A DNA stretch of 64,000 nt from an uncultured Bacilli bacterium (GTDB lineage: Bacteria; Bacillota_I; Bacilli_A; RF39; UBA660), in contig CAJUTK010000004.1 in the NCBI GenBank assembly GCA_910589375.1, positions 1-64,000 of the forward strand, in the 5' to 3' direction. Under the pieces are notes generated by a model. The model searched no databases. It saw nothing but the letters and a program-made list of their open reading frames with translations, and was not told the origin of the DNA. The position numbers were made by a program, and so were the translations under genes. Positions 16,021 to 25,137 of the stretch are shown piece by piece; the stretch's first letter is position 1; each line of letters starts with the position of its first letter.

Positions 16021-16050
16021 AAAAAAAAGGATTTTTTTATCCTTTTTTTT
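16021..16050. terminator. Bidirectional terminator
   Basis: AAAAAAAAGGAT, loop of six T, ATCCTTTTTTTT. It serves the importer operon on the plus strand and, overlapping the stop, the convergent minus-strand gene. Confidence 0.85.
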
Positions 16051-17125
16051 GTGTGGCAGGAAAGATTTGAATTACTTTTGATTTTGCAGGCTCTTTTGGA
16101 ATATCGTATTCATCTTTTTCTTGATAGGTTCCGTTTAGAATACTTTCCATTAATTTTTTAGCAGCAAAGTAATGTCTTCTTTCATTAAATCCCATTTTTT
16201 CTTTTTCTATTGTTTCTCCTTTAAAATAGTCTTCATCTGTGTAGTCATATTTTCTTAATTTATCTAATATACCTAATTCATATCCAATAGAATATAAAAG
16301 TTCATCTTCTAAGAATGGACAATCATAATTATCAATCATATACAAATGAACTTTTTCAAGTAGTAAAAAATAAGTGTCTCTTTCTTTTTTGTTATTATAA
16401 TTTTTCCAATTAGAAATAGCATAATTTATTTGCTCTTTTAGAATATCTAATATGTCTAAATGGGCTTTTGCGTAGTTTGCTAAAGCATTATCATATTGAC
16501 TAAGAAAATCAGTTAATAATGTGTTTCTTTTTTGTTCCTGCAATTCCTCTGGTGTTTTAAAACGTTTGTGTAATACTTCTTCAAAGTCAATATCGTAAAA
16601 ATCTAATATGTAGAGAATAAATCTTTTTGCAAAATAATGTAACATAACGTCACTATTATCATCATTGCTTATTACAAATATAAATCCAGCACCAAATTGT
16701 TCATTTCCTTTAGGAGACTTTTTTTTGCATTCTTTAACCAGTTCCATTTCCCATAAAAAAGACATAGAAGCTATTAGATGATACTTCATACTAATATCAT
16801 CTTTTCTATTTCCAAGAAGTTCGCACATAATAATAGCAATTTCATACCTATCTTCTTTAGATGATTTTTCTTTGTTACTTAAGAAAGAATCAGCAAGTGC
16901 ACATATAAATTCTAATTTGTGTTGAAATTTATAGAGAATAAAAATTATAAATTCAAAGTTTTTTTGTAATCTTTCGGAGCACATATAAAACATTTTTTCA
17001 TCATTAGTATAGTTGATAACTTTTTTCATGAATTCTTCATTATCTTCTAATTCCTCTAATGTAAAATCCTCTATATCATTTCCCATAATGTAATCTCTAA
17101 TAGTCTTAGTAGTAAATTTTTTCAT
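16037..17125 (-). CDS. Unrecognised cytoplasmic helical protein
   Basis: 362 residues, acidic and helical, with no transmembrane segment, signal or catalytic motif that I recognise. Visible segments are EDFTLEELEDNEEFMKKVINYTNDEKMFY near the N-terminus, a GAGFIFVISNDD strand in the middle and a Pro/Lys C-terminal tail. The start is taken at ATG 17125, 8 bases after GAGG; another ATG at 17131 is too close to that site. The gene stands alone between a terminator and the divergent pcrA promoter. Probably a lineage-specific family, expressed as judged by codon use like that of its neighbours. Confidence 0.7.
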   Translation of the reverse strand: MKKFTTKTIRDYIMGNDIEDFTLEELEDNEEFMKKVINYTNDEKMFYMCSERLQKNFEFIIFILYKFQHKLEFICALADSFLSNKEKSSKEDRYEIAIIMCELLGNRKDDISMKYHLIASMSFLWEMELVKECKKKSPKGNEQFGAGFIFVISNDDNSDVMLHYFAKRFILYILDFYDIDFEEVLHKRFKTPEELQEQKRNTLLTDFLSQYDNALANYAKAHLDILDILKEQINYAISNWKNYNNKKERDTYFLLLEKVHLYMIDNYDCPFLEDELLYSIGYELGILDKLRKYDYTDEDYFKGETIEKEKMGFNERRHYFAAKKLMESILNGTYQEKDEYDIPKEPAKSKVIQIFPATQKKG

Positions 17126-17253
17126 ATTCATTTCCTCTATTTGCCTTTATTCTAGCGTAGCTTTATGGCTTTGTCAAATTATAAAAAATATTACAAAGTT
17201 TGTAAAAACTTTTCCTCTTTATGTTATAATGTTTAAAGGAAGTAGGTGAACAT

Positions 17254-19341
17254 ATGCTTGAAAACTTAAATGAACAACAAAAGGAAGCTATTATGACAAC
17301 AGAAGGACCACTTTTAGTAATAGCAGGAGCAGGAAGTGGTAAAACTAGAGTTCTTACTACTAGAATTGCCTATTTGATTGAAGAAATGGGAATTTCACCT
17401 AACAATATTTTGGCGATTACTTTTACCAATAAGGCGGCGAAAGAAATGCGTGATAGAGTTTGTTCTATGTTAGGACCAGTAGCCTATCAAATTCAAATAT
17501 CAACATTCCATTCTTTTGGACTTACTATTGTAAAAGAAAACTATGCATTGTTAGGATATAAAAAAGAGTTTACTATTTTAGATAGTGATGATTCTCTTTC
17601 TATTATAAAAAAAATATTAAAAGATAAAAACTTAGATCCTAAGGCATATAATCCAAAACTAATTAGAAATAGAATTAGTAGTGCGAAGAATGAAAGATTA
17701 AATCCAGAATCACTATCTCGATTTAATGCTTGCGATTTAGATGAGAAAGTGGTAGAAGTATATGAAGCATATCAAACAAAATTAAAAACGAATAATTCTT
17801 TAGACTTCGATGATTTATTATTAAAACCTATTGAACTTTTTACAGATCATCCTGAGGTATTGATGCAATACCAAGAAAGATTTACGTATATATTAATTGA
17901 TGAATACCAGGATACAAATGAGGTACAATATTTACTTACGAAAATGTTATCTGCTAAAAGTAAAAATATTTGTGCAGTAGGCGATGAATCGCAATCTATT
18001 TATGCTTTTAGAGGATCTAATTACCGAAATATTTTAAATTTTGAAAAGGACTATAAAGACAGTAAGATTATTTTATTAGAACAAAATTATAGAAGTACAC
18101 AAATGATTTTAAATGCTGCGAATGATGTTATTAGAAATAATAAACAGAGGAAGGATAAAAAGCTTTGGACAGACAACAAAGAGGGCGACAAAATTATTTA
18201 TAGAAGATGTTTTGATGAAAAAGAAGAAGCATCCTATGTAACATCTACTATTCAAAGTTTATTAGTCTCAGGGGCATCTTTAGAGGATATAGTAGTTCTT
18301 TATCGAACGAATGCACAATCCCGTACTATTGAGGAGGCAATGCTTCAAGACAATATTCCATATAAAGTGGTAGGTAGCTTTTACTTTTATAATCGTAGAG
18401 AAATTAAAGATTTAATTGCTTATTTAAGACTTTTATACAATAATGATGATGATGTTAGTTTGACTAGAGTTATAAACTCTCCAAAAAGGGGAATTGGTGA
18501 GAAAACTCTTTCTTCATTAGCCACTAAAGCATCGATTTTAAATCAAAGTATGTATGATACTATTGAGTCTGGAAAAGAATTAAAATTTAAAGAATTAATA
18601 GAATCTATGAAGATTGCTAGTGAGAATTTATCTTTAACTGAATTAGTAGAAATGGTATTAGAAAAAAGTGGATTGAAAAAAGAATTAGAAGATGAAAATT
18701 CAATTGAAGCGGAAGCTAAATTGGAAAACTTAGAAGAATTTAAATCAATTACTAAGAATTTTGAGGAAAGATATGGTATAATATCATTAGAAAGATTCCT
18801 AGAAGAGATTAGCCTAGTTGCAGATATTGAGGAACATAAAGATAATCCTCATGTAGTAACTCTTATGACCATTCATTCTGCAAAAGGATTAGAATTTCCT
18901 TATGTATTTGTAGTAGGAATGGAAGAAGGAGTCTTCCCACATAGCAGATCTTTATATGCGAATGATGAATTAGAAGAAGAGAGAAGACTTTGTTATGTTG
19001 CTATTACAAGGGCAAAAGAAAAACTATGGTTATTGGGTGCTAAAAGACGAACTTTATATGGTATGGATAATATAAATCCTATTAGTAGATTTGTAAAAGA
19101 AATAGAAGAAGAGCATCTAGATAGTGGAGATACCTTTGAAGAGAAAAGCCCTTCTACTATGTTTAAAAAAGGAACTATTGATGATAGTATTGAGTATGCT
19201 TGTGGGGAAAAAGTTGTTCATAGTGAATTTGGAGAAGGCGTTATTGTTAGTGTAGATAAGACTATTTTAACAATTGCATTTCCGCATCCATATGGAATCA
19301 AAAAAATTATGAAAGGACATAAAAGTATAAGAAAGGTGTAG
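17254..19341 (+). CDS. pcrA: ATP-dependent DNA helicase PcrA/UvrD
   Basis: 695 residues, a superfamily 1A helicase. Walker A AGAGSGKT is at about residues 24-31, motif Ia ITFTNKAAKEM, motif II DEYQDTN, motif III GDESQSIYAFRG, motif IV QNYRST, motif V TIHSAKGLEFPYVF and motif VI YVAITRAKEKL. PcrA unwinds DNA in repair and supports rolling-circle replication in Bacillota. The C-terminal tail (EKVVHSEFGEGVIVSVD) is the PcrA-type end. An extended -10 (TGT-TATAAT, 17225-17230) and AGGTGAA stand close to the ATG. In Bacillus ligA follows pcrA; here ligA is 18 kb away. Confidence 0.96.
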   Translation: MLENLNEQQKEAIMTTEGPLLVIAGAGSGKTRVLTTRIAYLIEEMGISPNNILAITFTNKAAKEMRDRVCSMLGPVAYQIQISTFHSFGLTIVKENYALLGYKKEFTILDSDDSLSIIKKILKDKNLDPKAYNPKLIRNRISSAKNERLNPESLSRFNACDLDEKVVEVYEAYQTKLKTNNSLDFDDLLLKPIELFTDHPEVLMQYQERFTYILIDEYQDTNEVQYLLTKMLSAKSKNICAVGDESQSIYAFRGSNYRNILNFEKDYKDSKIILLEQNYRSTQMILNAANDVIRNNKQRKDKKLWTDNKEGDKIIYRRCFDEKEEASYVTSTIQSLLVSGASLEDIVVLYRTNAQSRTIEEAMLQDNIPYKVVGSFYFYNRREIKDLIAYLRLLYNNDDDVSLTRVINSPKRGIGEKTLSSLATKASILNQSMYDTIESGKELKFKELIESMKIASENLSLTELVEMVLEKSGLKKELEDENSIEAEAKLENLEEFKSITKNFEERYGIISLERFLEEISLVADIEEHKDNPHVVTLMTIHSAKGLEFPYVFVVGMEEGVFPHSRSLYANDELEEERRLCYVAITRAKEKLWLLGAKRRTLYGMDNINPISRFVKEIEEEHLDSGDTFEEKSPSTMFKKGTIDDSIEYACGEKVVHSEFGEGVIVSVDKTILTIAFPHPYGIKKIMKGHKSIRKV

Positions 19342-19346
19342 ATGTT

Positions 19347-19505
19347 ATGCAAATATTAAATCTTTGGGATAAATTAAACGAGTGGTCTGAAGGACTTAAA
19401 GCATGGATTTTTGACCACTATAACAATCCACTCCTATGGGTAGGTATTATAGTAGTAGGATTCCTTATTTTTAAAGCTGTATTTTCAACTTTAAATAAAG
19501 ACTAG
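19347..19505 (+). CDS. 52-residue single-pass membrane protein
   Basis: ATG at 19347, five bases after the pcrA stop, with GAAAGGTG upstream in the pcrA end. It encodes MQILNLWDKLNEWSEGLKAW..., then one hydrophobic helix (LLWVGIIVVGFLIFKAVF) and ends STLNKD. A terminator begins within the stop region, so the frame is bounded as a real gene. Function unknown; co-transcribed with pcrA. Confidence 0.65.
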   Translation: MQILNLWDKLNEWSEGLKAWIFDHYNNPLLWVGIIVVGFLIFKAVFSTLNKD

Positions 19506-19525
19506 TTATTACTAGTCTTTTTTGA
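19500..19525 (+). terminator. Terminator after the pcrA operon
   Basis: GACTAG, loop TTATTA, CTAGTC, six T. Confidence 0.85.
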
Positions 19526-19554
19526 TATAATAAGTTTTTAGAAAGTGGTGGAAT

Positions 19555-20463
19555 ATGAAAGAAATATTAGGCTCACATGTATCTTTTTCAAAAGATAAGC
19601 AATTATTAGGAAGTGTATTAGAAGCATTAAGTTATCATTCAAATACTTTTATGTTTTATACTGGAGCTCCTCAAAATACAACTAGATTACCTATTGATGC
19701 AGAATTGACTTCTTTAGCACATAATTTAATGGATAAAGAGAATATTAATATTGAAAATGTTATTATTCATGCTCCTTATATTGTGAATTTAGCGAATCCT
19801 AAAAATTACGACTTTAATGTGTCTTTTTTAAAGGAAGAGATAAGGCGAGCAGAACAGTTAGGAATTACAAAAATAGTGTTGCATCCAGGTAGTCATGTTG
19901 GTTTAGGAATAGAGGAAGGAATTAAGAATATTGCTACTTCTTTGAATGATATTATAACGAGCACTCAGAAACCAATAATTTGTTTAGAGACAATGGCAGG
20001 AAAAGGTAGTGAAGTAGGTTCTAGTTTAGAAGAACTAAAAGCTATTATCGATAAAGTAGAATTAAAAAGTAAGATAGCTGTTTGTATAGATACGTGTCAT
20101 TTACACGATGCTGGCTATGATTTAGAAAATTTTGATGATTTTTTAAAAAATTTTGATCAAGTTATAGGATTAGAAAAATTATTAGTTGCTCATATTAATG
20201 ATAGTAAAAATGAAATTTGTTCTCATAAAGATAGACATGAAAATATAGGATATGGTAAGATAGGATTCAATATTATTTCTAAGGTTGTCCATCATTCTCT
20301 TTTAAAGAAAGTCCCTAAGATTTTAGAGACTCCTTATATTGGGGAAGGAAAAGATTCTAATCCTCCTTATTTGTTTGAAATTGAAATGCTACAGAACAAT
20401 AAGTTTAACGAAAATTTAAATTTAGAGGTAACTTCTTACTATACAGATCATAAAAATAAATAA
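19555..20463 (+). CDS. nfo: Endonuclease IV (AP endonuclease)
   Basis: 302 residues of the AP endonuclease 2 TIM-barrel family. Zinc-ligand motifs are visible: GSHVSF at the N-terminus, VIIHAPYIVNLANP (about 63-76), KIVLHPGSHVG, ICLETMAG, CIDTCHLHDAGYD (about 182-194), LLVAHINDSKNEICSHKDRHENIGYGKIG and a closing ILETPY. It cuts abasic sites in base-excision repair. GAAAGTGG precedes the ATG. The 3' end overlaps a minus-strand DUF2624-like gene by about 59 bases, mirroring a Bacillus neighbourhood (yqfS/yqfT) but in opposite orientation. Confidence 0.95.
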   Translation: MKEILGSHVSFSKDKQLLGSVLEALSYHSNTFMFYTGAPQNTTRLPIDAELTSLAHNLMDKENINIENVIIHAPYIVNLANPKNYDFNVSFLKEEIRRAEQLGITKIVLHPGSHVGLGIEEGIKNIATSLNDIITSTQKPIICLETMAGKGSEVGSSLEELKAIIDKVELKSKIAVCIDTCHLHDAGYDLENFDDFLKNFDQVIGLEKLLVAHINDSKNEICSHKDRHENIGYGKIGFNIISKVVHHSLLKKVPKILETPYIGEGKDSNPPYLFEIEMLQNNKFNENLNLEVTSYYTDHKNK

Positions 20464-20674
20464 TATTTTGATAAGTAGAAGGTGAAACTTGAGATTTTAC
20501 TCTTTCAAATATTGGTGTTGGATTACTTAGTAATTGTCTCCAATTATTTTTAATTTCTGTATAAATGATGTCTACTTCTTCATTATTTAGCACTATATTA
20601 TTATAATAAGCAAAGTTTAAAATGTCCTCTTTCGTTAACTTATTGACGTAGGAATGAATTATTTTTTCTATCAT
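20405..20674 (-). CDS. DUF2624-like protein (YqfT-like)
   Basis: 89 residues from ATG 20674: MIEKIIHSYVNKLTKEDILNFAY..., then NEEVDIIYTEIKNNWRQLL and a PSTYQNIIYFYDLYSKKL end. The pattern of an N-terminal helix, an LT-x-E-DIL-x-[FY]A block and a final FYDLY helix fits DUF2624, whose Bacillus member lies beside nfo. No good Shine-Dalgarno is seen; TATCCT/TATAGT just before the ATG suggests a leaderless or nearly leaderless message. It is convergent with nfo and overlaps its end, and it is divergent from the PBP gene. Family assignment moderate; function unknown. Confidence 0.6.
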   Translation of the reverse strand: MIEKIIHSYVNKLTKEDILNFAYYNNIVLNNEEVDIIYTEIKNNWRQLLSNPTPIFERVKSQVSPSTYQNIIYFYDLYSKKLPLNLNFR

Positions 20675-20725
20675 ACTATAGGATATGTAAAGTTTTGAAA
20701 TTTGTGCATAGTTAGGAGAATTTTT

Positions 20726-22804
20726 ATGAAAAAGAAAAAAATTAATCATTACCATTATTATAAGCGTAAAAGAATAGATAACACTCCTACTATTCATAAG
20801 CGATATAAAATCTTAATTTTTGTTGTAATCATTTGCTTCATAATATTAACAGTGAAATTATATAAAGTACAGGTTTTAGATAGTAAGCGTTATATGGATG
20901 CTGTTATTGAGTTAAGTAACAATATAGTGGAAGGTTCTACTGCACCTCGTGGTAGAATTTATGATAGAAATGGTATTTTATTAGTAGATAATATCCCAGT
21001 TAAAACAATTGCCTATAAAAAAGTAGCGGGCATTACTACTACTCAAGAAATTGAAATGGCTTACAAAGTAGCTTCTATGATTTCTGTAGATTATAAAGCT
21101 ATGTCTCGTAAAGAATTAAAACGTTTTTGGATATTAAATCATGCAAAAGAAGCTAATGCTAAAATAACTACAGAAGAATGGCAATTATTAGAAGAAAGAA
21201 AGTTAACTGTTAATGATATTTCTTCTAAAAAATTAGAGAGAGTAACGGATAAAGATTTAGAAGACTATGAAGAGTTAGATTATGAGGCTGCTTATATTTA
21301 TTATTTAATGAATAAAGGTTATTCTTTTTCCGAGAAAGTAATAAAAAAAGAAAATGTTACAGATGAAGAATATGCTGTTATAGCTGAAAATCTAGTAGAT
21401 TTAGAAGGTTTTAGTACAAGATTGGGTTGGGAGAGATATTATCCCCAAGGAGAAACATTTAAGTCTATTTTGGGGAAAGTTTCTTCTAGTGAAAGTGGAG
21501 TTCCAGTAGAGTTAAAAGATTCTTATTTAGCGCTTGGATATTCTCTTACTGATAGAATAGGAATTAGCTATTTAGAGAAGCAATATGAAACATTATTAAG
21601 AGGTACTAAGACAAAGTATAAAGTTACATCAGATGGAAATTATGAAGTTATTGAAGAGGGAAGTCGTGGAAATGATATTGTTTTAACAATTGATATTAAG
21701 CTACAAAAGGAAGTAGAAAAAATATTAGAGGAGGAATTAATTTCTACTAAGAAAAATGATAAGTATACAAAATATTTAGATAGAGGATTTGTCGTTATTC
21801 AAGATCCTAACACTGGTGAAGTATTAGCGATGGCAGGAAAAAGACTTGTAAAAAAAGATGGTAAGTATGTTGTTGAAGACTATACTCCAGGTGTTATCAA
21901 TTCTATAGTAACTCCAGGCTCTTCGGTAAAAGCAGCTTCTCATATGGTAGGATATGTAACAGGAAATTTAAAAATAGGAGAAGTAAGAAATGATGCTTGT
22001 ATTAAATTAGCGGCAACTCCACAAAAATGTTCTTATAGATCTTATGGTAATATAAATGATTTACAAGCTTTAAAGTATTCTTCTAATACTTATCAGTTTC
22101 ATACTGCTATGAAAGTAGGAAAAGGAACATATCGCTATAATTATCCATTAAAAATAAATACAAAAGCATTTGATACGTATAGAAAAATATTTGGGGAGTT
22201 TGGTCTTGGTGTTAAAACAGAAATAGATTTGCCAAATGAGTTTGAAGGTTATAAAGGAACTAGAAGAGATGCAGGATTGTTATTAGATTTTGCTATTGGA
22301 CAGTATGATAATTATACACCAATTCAGTTATCACAATATATTAGTACAGTGGCAAATGGTGGCGATAGAATGAAGCCATATTTATTAAAAGCAGTTTATG
22401 AACCAACCAAAGAAAAATTGACGAATGTAATTTTTAAAAATAATCCTACTTTTTTAAATGAGGTGGATGCTCCATCTATCTATTTTGACAGAATTCATGA
22501 AGGTTTACAAATGGTATTTGACTATGGTGGAACAGGATCAGGTTTTATCAATCATGATTATCATCCAGCTGGAAAAACTGGAACTAGTCAAAGCTTTGTA
22601 GATACTAATGGAGATGGGGAAATTGATACAGAAACTCTGTCTACTGTATTAGTTGCTTATGCTCCTTATGAAAATCCAACTGTAACATTTACAGTAGTTA
22701 CTCCTAATGTAGGTACAGGAAATATCAGTTATGCGCAAATGTCTAAGATAAATAACCGTATAAGTCAAAAAGTTTCCAAAAAATACTTTGAAATTTATAA
22801 ATAA
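20726..22804 (+). CDS. Class B penicillin-binding protein (PBP2/SpoVD-like transpeptidase)
   Basis: 692 residues. A cytoplasmic basic stretch and one membrane helix (YKILIFVVIICFIILTVKLYKVQ) are followed by the PBP dimer domain (APRGRIYDRNGILL) and the transpeptidase. The SxxK motif is TPGSSVKAA (about residue 394), SxN is in YSSNTYQFH, and KTG is in PAGKTGTSQSF. It crosslinks peptidoglycan outside the membrane. The ATG at 20726 follows AGGAGAA; an in-frame ATG at 20702 precedes that site. Since RodA is encoded in the window (56797-57930), it could be a RodA or FtsW partner; which one cannot be told. Confidence 0.92.
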   Translation: MKKKKINHYHYYKRKRIDNTPTIHKRYKILIFVVIICFIILTVKLYKVQVLDSKRYMDAVIELSNNIVEGSTAPRGRIYDRNGILLVDNIPVKTIAYKKVAGITTTQEIEMAYKVASMISVDYKAMSRKELKRFWILNHAKEANAKITTEEWQLLEERKLTVNDISSKKLERVTDKDLEDYEELDYEAAYIYYLMNKGYSFSEKVIKKENVTDEEYAVIAENLVDLEGFSTRLGWERYYPQGETFKSILGKVSSSESGVPVELKDSYLALGYSLTDRIGISYLEKQYETLLRGTKTKYKVTSDGNYEVIEEGSRGNDIVLTIDIKLQKEVEKILEEELISTKKNDKYTKYLDRGFVVIQDPNTGEVLAMAGKRLVKKDGKYVVEDYTPGVINSIVTPGSSVKAASHMVGYVTGNLKIGEVRNDACIKLAATPQKCSYRSYGNINDLQALKYSSNTYQFHTAMKVGKGTYRYNYPLKINTKAFDTYRKIFGEFGLGVKTEIDLPNEFEGYKGTRRDAGLLLDFAIGQYDNYTPIQLSQYISTVANGGDRMKPYLLKAVYEPTKEKLTNVIFKNNPTFLNEVDAPSIYFDRIHEGLQMVFDYGGTGSGFINHDYHPAGKTGTSQSFVDTNGDGEIDTETLSTVLVAYAPYENPTVTFTVVTPNVGTGNISYAQMSKINNRISQKVSKKYFEIYK

Positions 22805-22815
22805 TTTGCTATAAT
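22788..22815 (+). promoter_or_regulatory. Promoter of the rpmG-efp operon
   Basis: TTGAAA (22788-22793), 16-base spacer, TATAAT (22810-22815). It lies across the end of the PBP gene. Confidence 0.7.
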
Positions 22816-22846
22816 AATTGTGCGTAACAAGAAGGAGGGAAAGAGT

Positions 22847-23014
22847 ATGGCAAAAAAAGGAGAGGCAAGACAAAGAATCACTCTTAAATGTACTATTTGT
22901 GGCGAAGAAAATTATCGTACACAAAAGAATAAAAGAAATACAACTGACCGTTTAGAATTAAATAAATTTTGTGCTAAATGTAGAAAAGTAACACCACATA
23001 AAGAGGAGAAATAA
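22847..23014 (+). CDS. rpmG: 50S ribosomal protein L33
   Basis: 55 residues, a standard L33 of the zinc-binding type: ITLKCTICGEENYRTQKNK...LNKFCAKCRKVTPHKE, with both CxxC pairs. GGAGGG precedes the ATG at 22847. It heads an operon with a small unknown gene and efp. Confidence 0.97.
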   Translation: MAKKGEARQRITLKCTICGEENYRTQKNKRNTTDRLELNKFCAKCRKVTPHKEEK

Positions 23015-23017
23015 TAA

Positions 23018-23281
23018 ATGCTTCATAATTTTATCACAGGAATCAATTATAGAAAATTAATTGAGATGCAAGCAAGACAAGAATCTTTCGCTCCAAATGC
23101 TATTTCTAGAAAAGCACAATTAAGAATAGAGAACAAACAAGTAATGGCGAAAGTAAATACTAGTGGAACATTTTCTACTAGAGAAAGAAAACATAAAAAG
23201 AAACCCAAAGTAAAAGTTCTTACTAGAGAGAATAAAGAAGGTCTTTTACAAAATTTAGGAGGGGGAAGTAAAAATGTTTAA
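23018..23281 (+). CDS. Small basic protein between rpmG and efp
   Basis: 87 residues, rich in Lys and Arg (KAQLRIENKQVMAKV; RERKHKKKPKVKVLTRENKEG), with a GGG-containing C-terminus. GAGGAG precedes the ATG, and the 3' end overlaps efp by 8 bases. Composition and company suggest a ribosome- or RNA-associated protein. I do not recognise a family. Confidence 0.7.
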   Translation: MLHNFITGINYRKLIEMQARQESFAPNAISRKAQLRIENKQVMAKVNTSGTFSTRERKHKKKPKVKVLTRENKEGLLQNLGGGSKNV

Positions 23282-23831
23282 TGTTAATGATATTAAAAAC
23301 GGTATGACAATTTTATTTGAGGATAATATTTATACAGTACTTGAATTTTCACATGTTAAACCTGGTAAAGGAGCAGCATTTGTTCAAGTAAAAATAAAGA
23401 ATCTTCGTACAGGATCAATTGTTGAAAAAAGATTCAACTCTGGTGTTAAATTAGAGAAAGCTATGATTGAAAAGAAGAACATGCAATATTTATATGCAAA
23501 TGGTGATTCTTATGCTTTTATGGATAATGAAACTTATGAACAAATTGAAATCCCTGGTGATCATTTAGGAAATGATAAATATTATTTAAAAGAAGGTTTA
23601 GATGTTATTATCTCTATTTATCAAGGAGAAATTTTAGGAGTAATCCTACCTGATAAAGTAGAATTAGTAGTAACAGAAACAGAACCTGCTGTAAAAGGGA
23701 ATACAACAAATAATGCACAAAAAAATGCAACATTAGAAACTGGTTTAACAGTAAGAGTACCACTTTTTATTGAACAAGGTGAGACAATCATTATTGCTAC
23801 AAAAGATGGTTCTTATGCATCACGTGCGTAA
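23274..23831 (+). CDS. efp: Elongation factor P
   Basis: 185 residues, three beta-barrel domains. The EF-P signature is intact: NDIKNGMTILFEDNIYTVLEFSHVKPGKGAAFVQVKIKN at the N-terminus, with the modified-loop Lys in KPGKGAAF, and a closing VRVPLFIEQGETIIIATKDGSYASRA. It relieves ribosome stalling at polyproline. No EF-P modification enzyme is seen in the window. The start overlaps the previous gene, and GGAGGGGG precedes the ATG. Confidence 0.97.
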   Translation: MFNVNDIKNGMTILFEDNIYTVLEFSHVKPGKGAAFVQVKIKNLRTGSIVEKRFNSGVKLEKAMIEKKNMQYLYANGDSYAFMDNETYEQIEIPGDHLGNDKYYLKEGLDVIISIYQGEILGVILPDKVELVVTETEPAVKGNTTNNAQKNATLETGLTVRVPLFIEQGETIIIATKDGSYASRA

Positions 23832-23846
23832 ATAATAGTGTAAAAG

Positions 23847-23881
23847 AAAAAGATTTTAATGAATGTTAAAGTCTTTTTTAT
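23847..23881 (+). terminator. Terminator after efp
   Basis: AAAAAGATTTTAA (23847-23859) pairs with TTAAAGTCTTTTT (23866-23878) across a 6-base loop, then T. Confidence 0.75.
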
Positions 23882-23950
23882 TTTAAACAATCATTGTATA
23901 AATAAGAAAAATATAGTAAAATAAGTATAGTTGTAATAGTGGGAGGAATT

Positions 23951-25135
23951 ATGAAAAAAACAATAAGAGATTATGATTTAAGTGAGAAAAGAGTAATTAT
24001 ACGTGTTGATTTTAATGTACCTATAAAAGATGGGGTAATACAAGATGATAATCGTATTGTAGAAAGTTTACCAACTATTCAGTATGCAATAGAAAATAAC
24101 GCTAAAGTTATCTTGATGTCTCATTTAGGTAGAGTAAAAAATGAAGAAGATTTAGCGAAGAATAATTTAAAACCAGTAGCGATTAGATTAGGAGAACTAC
24201 TTTCTAAGGATGTTACTTTTGTTGATAAAACAAGAGGGGAAGAACTAGAGAGTGCTATTTCTAATCTTCAAAATGGTGATGTTTTGCTTATGCAAAATAC
24301 TCGTTATGAGGATTTAGATGGTAAAAAAGAAAGTGGTAATGATTTAGAATTAGGTAAATATTGGGCATCTTTAGGAGATATTTATATTAATGATGCTTTT
24401 GGTACTGCTCATAGAGCTCATGCTTCTAATGTAGGCATTGCTAGTAATTTACCAAATGGAATTGGTTTTTTAATTGAAAAAGAATTAGAGCATTTAGAGA
24501 AAGCAATTAAAGATCCTGTAAGACCATTTACTGTTATTTTAGGTGGTGCTAAAGTTAGTGATAAAATTGGTGTTATTGAGAATTTAGTTGGTATTGCTGA
24601 TTATATTTTAATTGGTGGAGGAATGATGTTTACTTTCCTAAAAGCCCAAGGATATGAAATTGGAAAATCTTTGTTAGATGAAGAAAGTATTGATTTCTGT
24701 AAGAAAATGTTAGAGGAATATCCTAATAAAATTATTTTACCAGTAGATTGTGTTTGTGGAAAAGAATTGAGTGAGGAAACTCCAATGAGAGCGGCACATA
24801 TTAGTGATATTCATGAAGATGAAATGGGATTAGATGTAAGTTTACGTACTTTTGATTTATTCTCTAGTTATGTAAGAGATAGTAAAACAATTATTTGGAA
24901 TGGGCCATTAGGAGCATTTGAGATAGAAAAATTTGCGATAGGGACAAAAGTTTTATGTGAAGAATTAGCAAAATTAGATAGTACTGTTATTTTAGGTGGC
25001 GGAGATACAGCTGCAGCAGCTATTAAGTTTGGTTATAAGAATTCTTTTTCCCATATTTCAACAGGTGGTGGAGCGTCTTTAGAGCTATTAGAAGGAAAGG
25101 ATTTGCCAGGTATTTCTATTATCTCTGAAAAATAA
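23951..25135 (+). CDS. pgk: Phosphoglycerate kinase
   Basis: 394 residues. Motifs are RVDFNVPIKDG (about 18-28), SHLGRVK, the QNTRYED block, DAFGTAHRAHAS, VILGGAKVSDKI and the C-terminal GGGDTAAA and STGGGASLELLEGK. It makes ATP from 1,3-bisphosphoglycerate in glycolysis. GGGAGG precedes the ATG at 23951. It starts an operon that goes on through two membrane-lipid type genes to tpiA with gaps of 2 bases or overlaps. Confidence 0.97.
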   Translation: MKKTIRDYDLSEKRVIIRVDFNVPIKDGVIQDDNRIVESLPTIQYAIENNAKVILMSHLGRVKNEEDLAKNNLKPVAIRLGELLSKDVTFVDKTRGEELESAISNLQNGDVLLMQNTRYEDLDGKKESGNDLELGKYWASLGDIYINDAFGTAHRAHASNVGIASNLPNGIGFLIEKELEHLEKAIKDPVRPFTVILGGAKVSDKIGVIENLVGIADYILIGGGMMFTFLKAQGYEIGKSLLDEESIDFCKKMLEEYPNKIILPVDCVCGKELSEETPMRAAHISDIHEDEMGLDVSLRTFDLFSSYVRDSKTIIWNGPLGAFEIEKFAIGTKVLCEELAKLDSTVILGGGDTAAAAIKFGYKNSFSHISTGGGASLELLEGKDLPGISIISEK

Positions 25136-25137
25136 TT

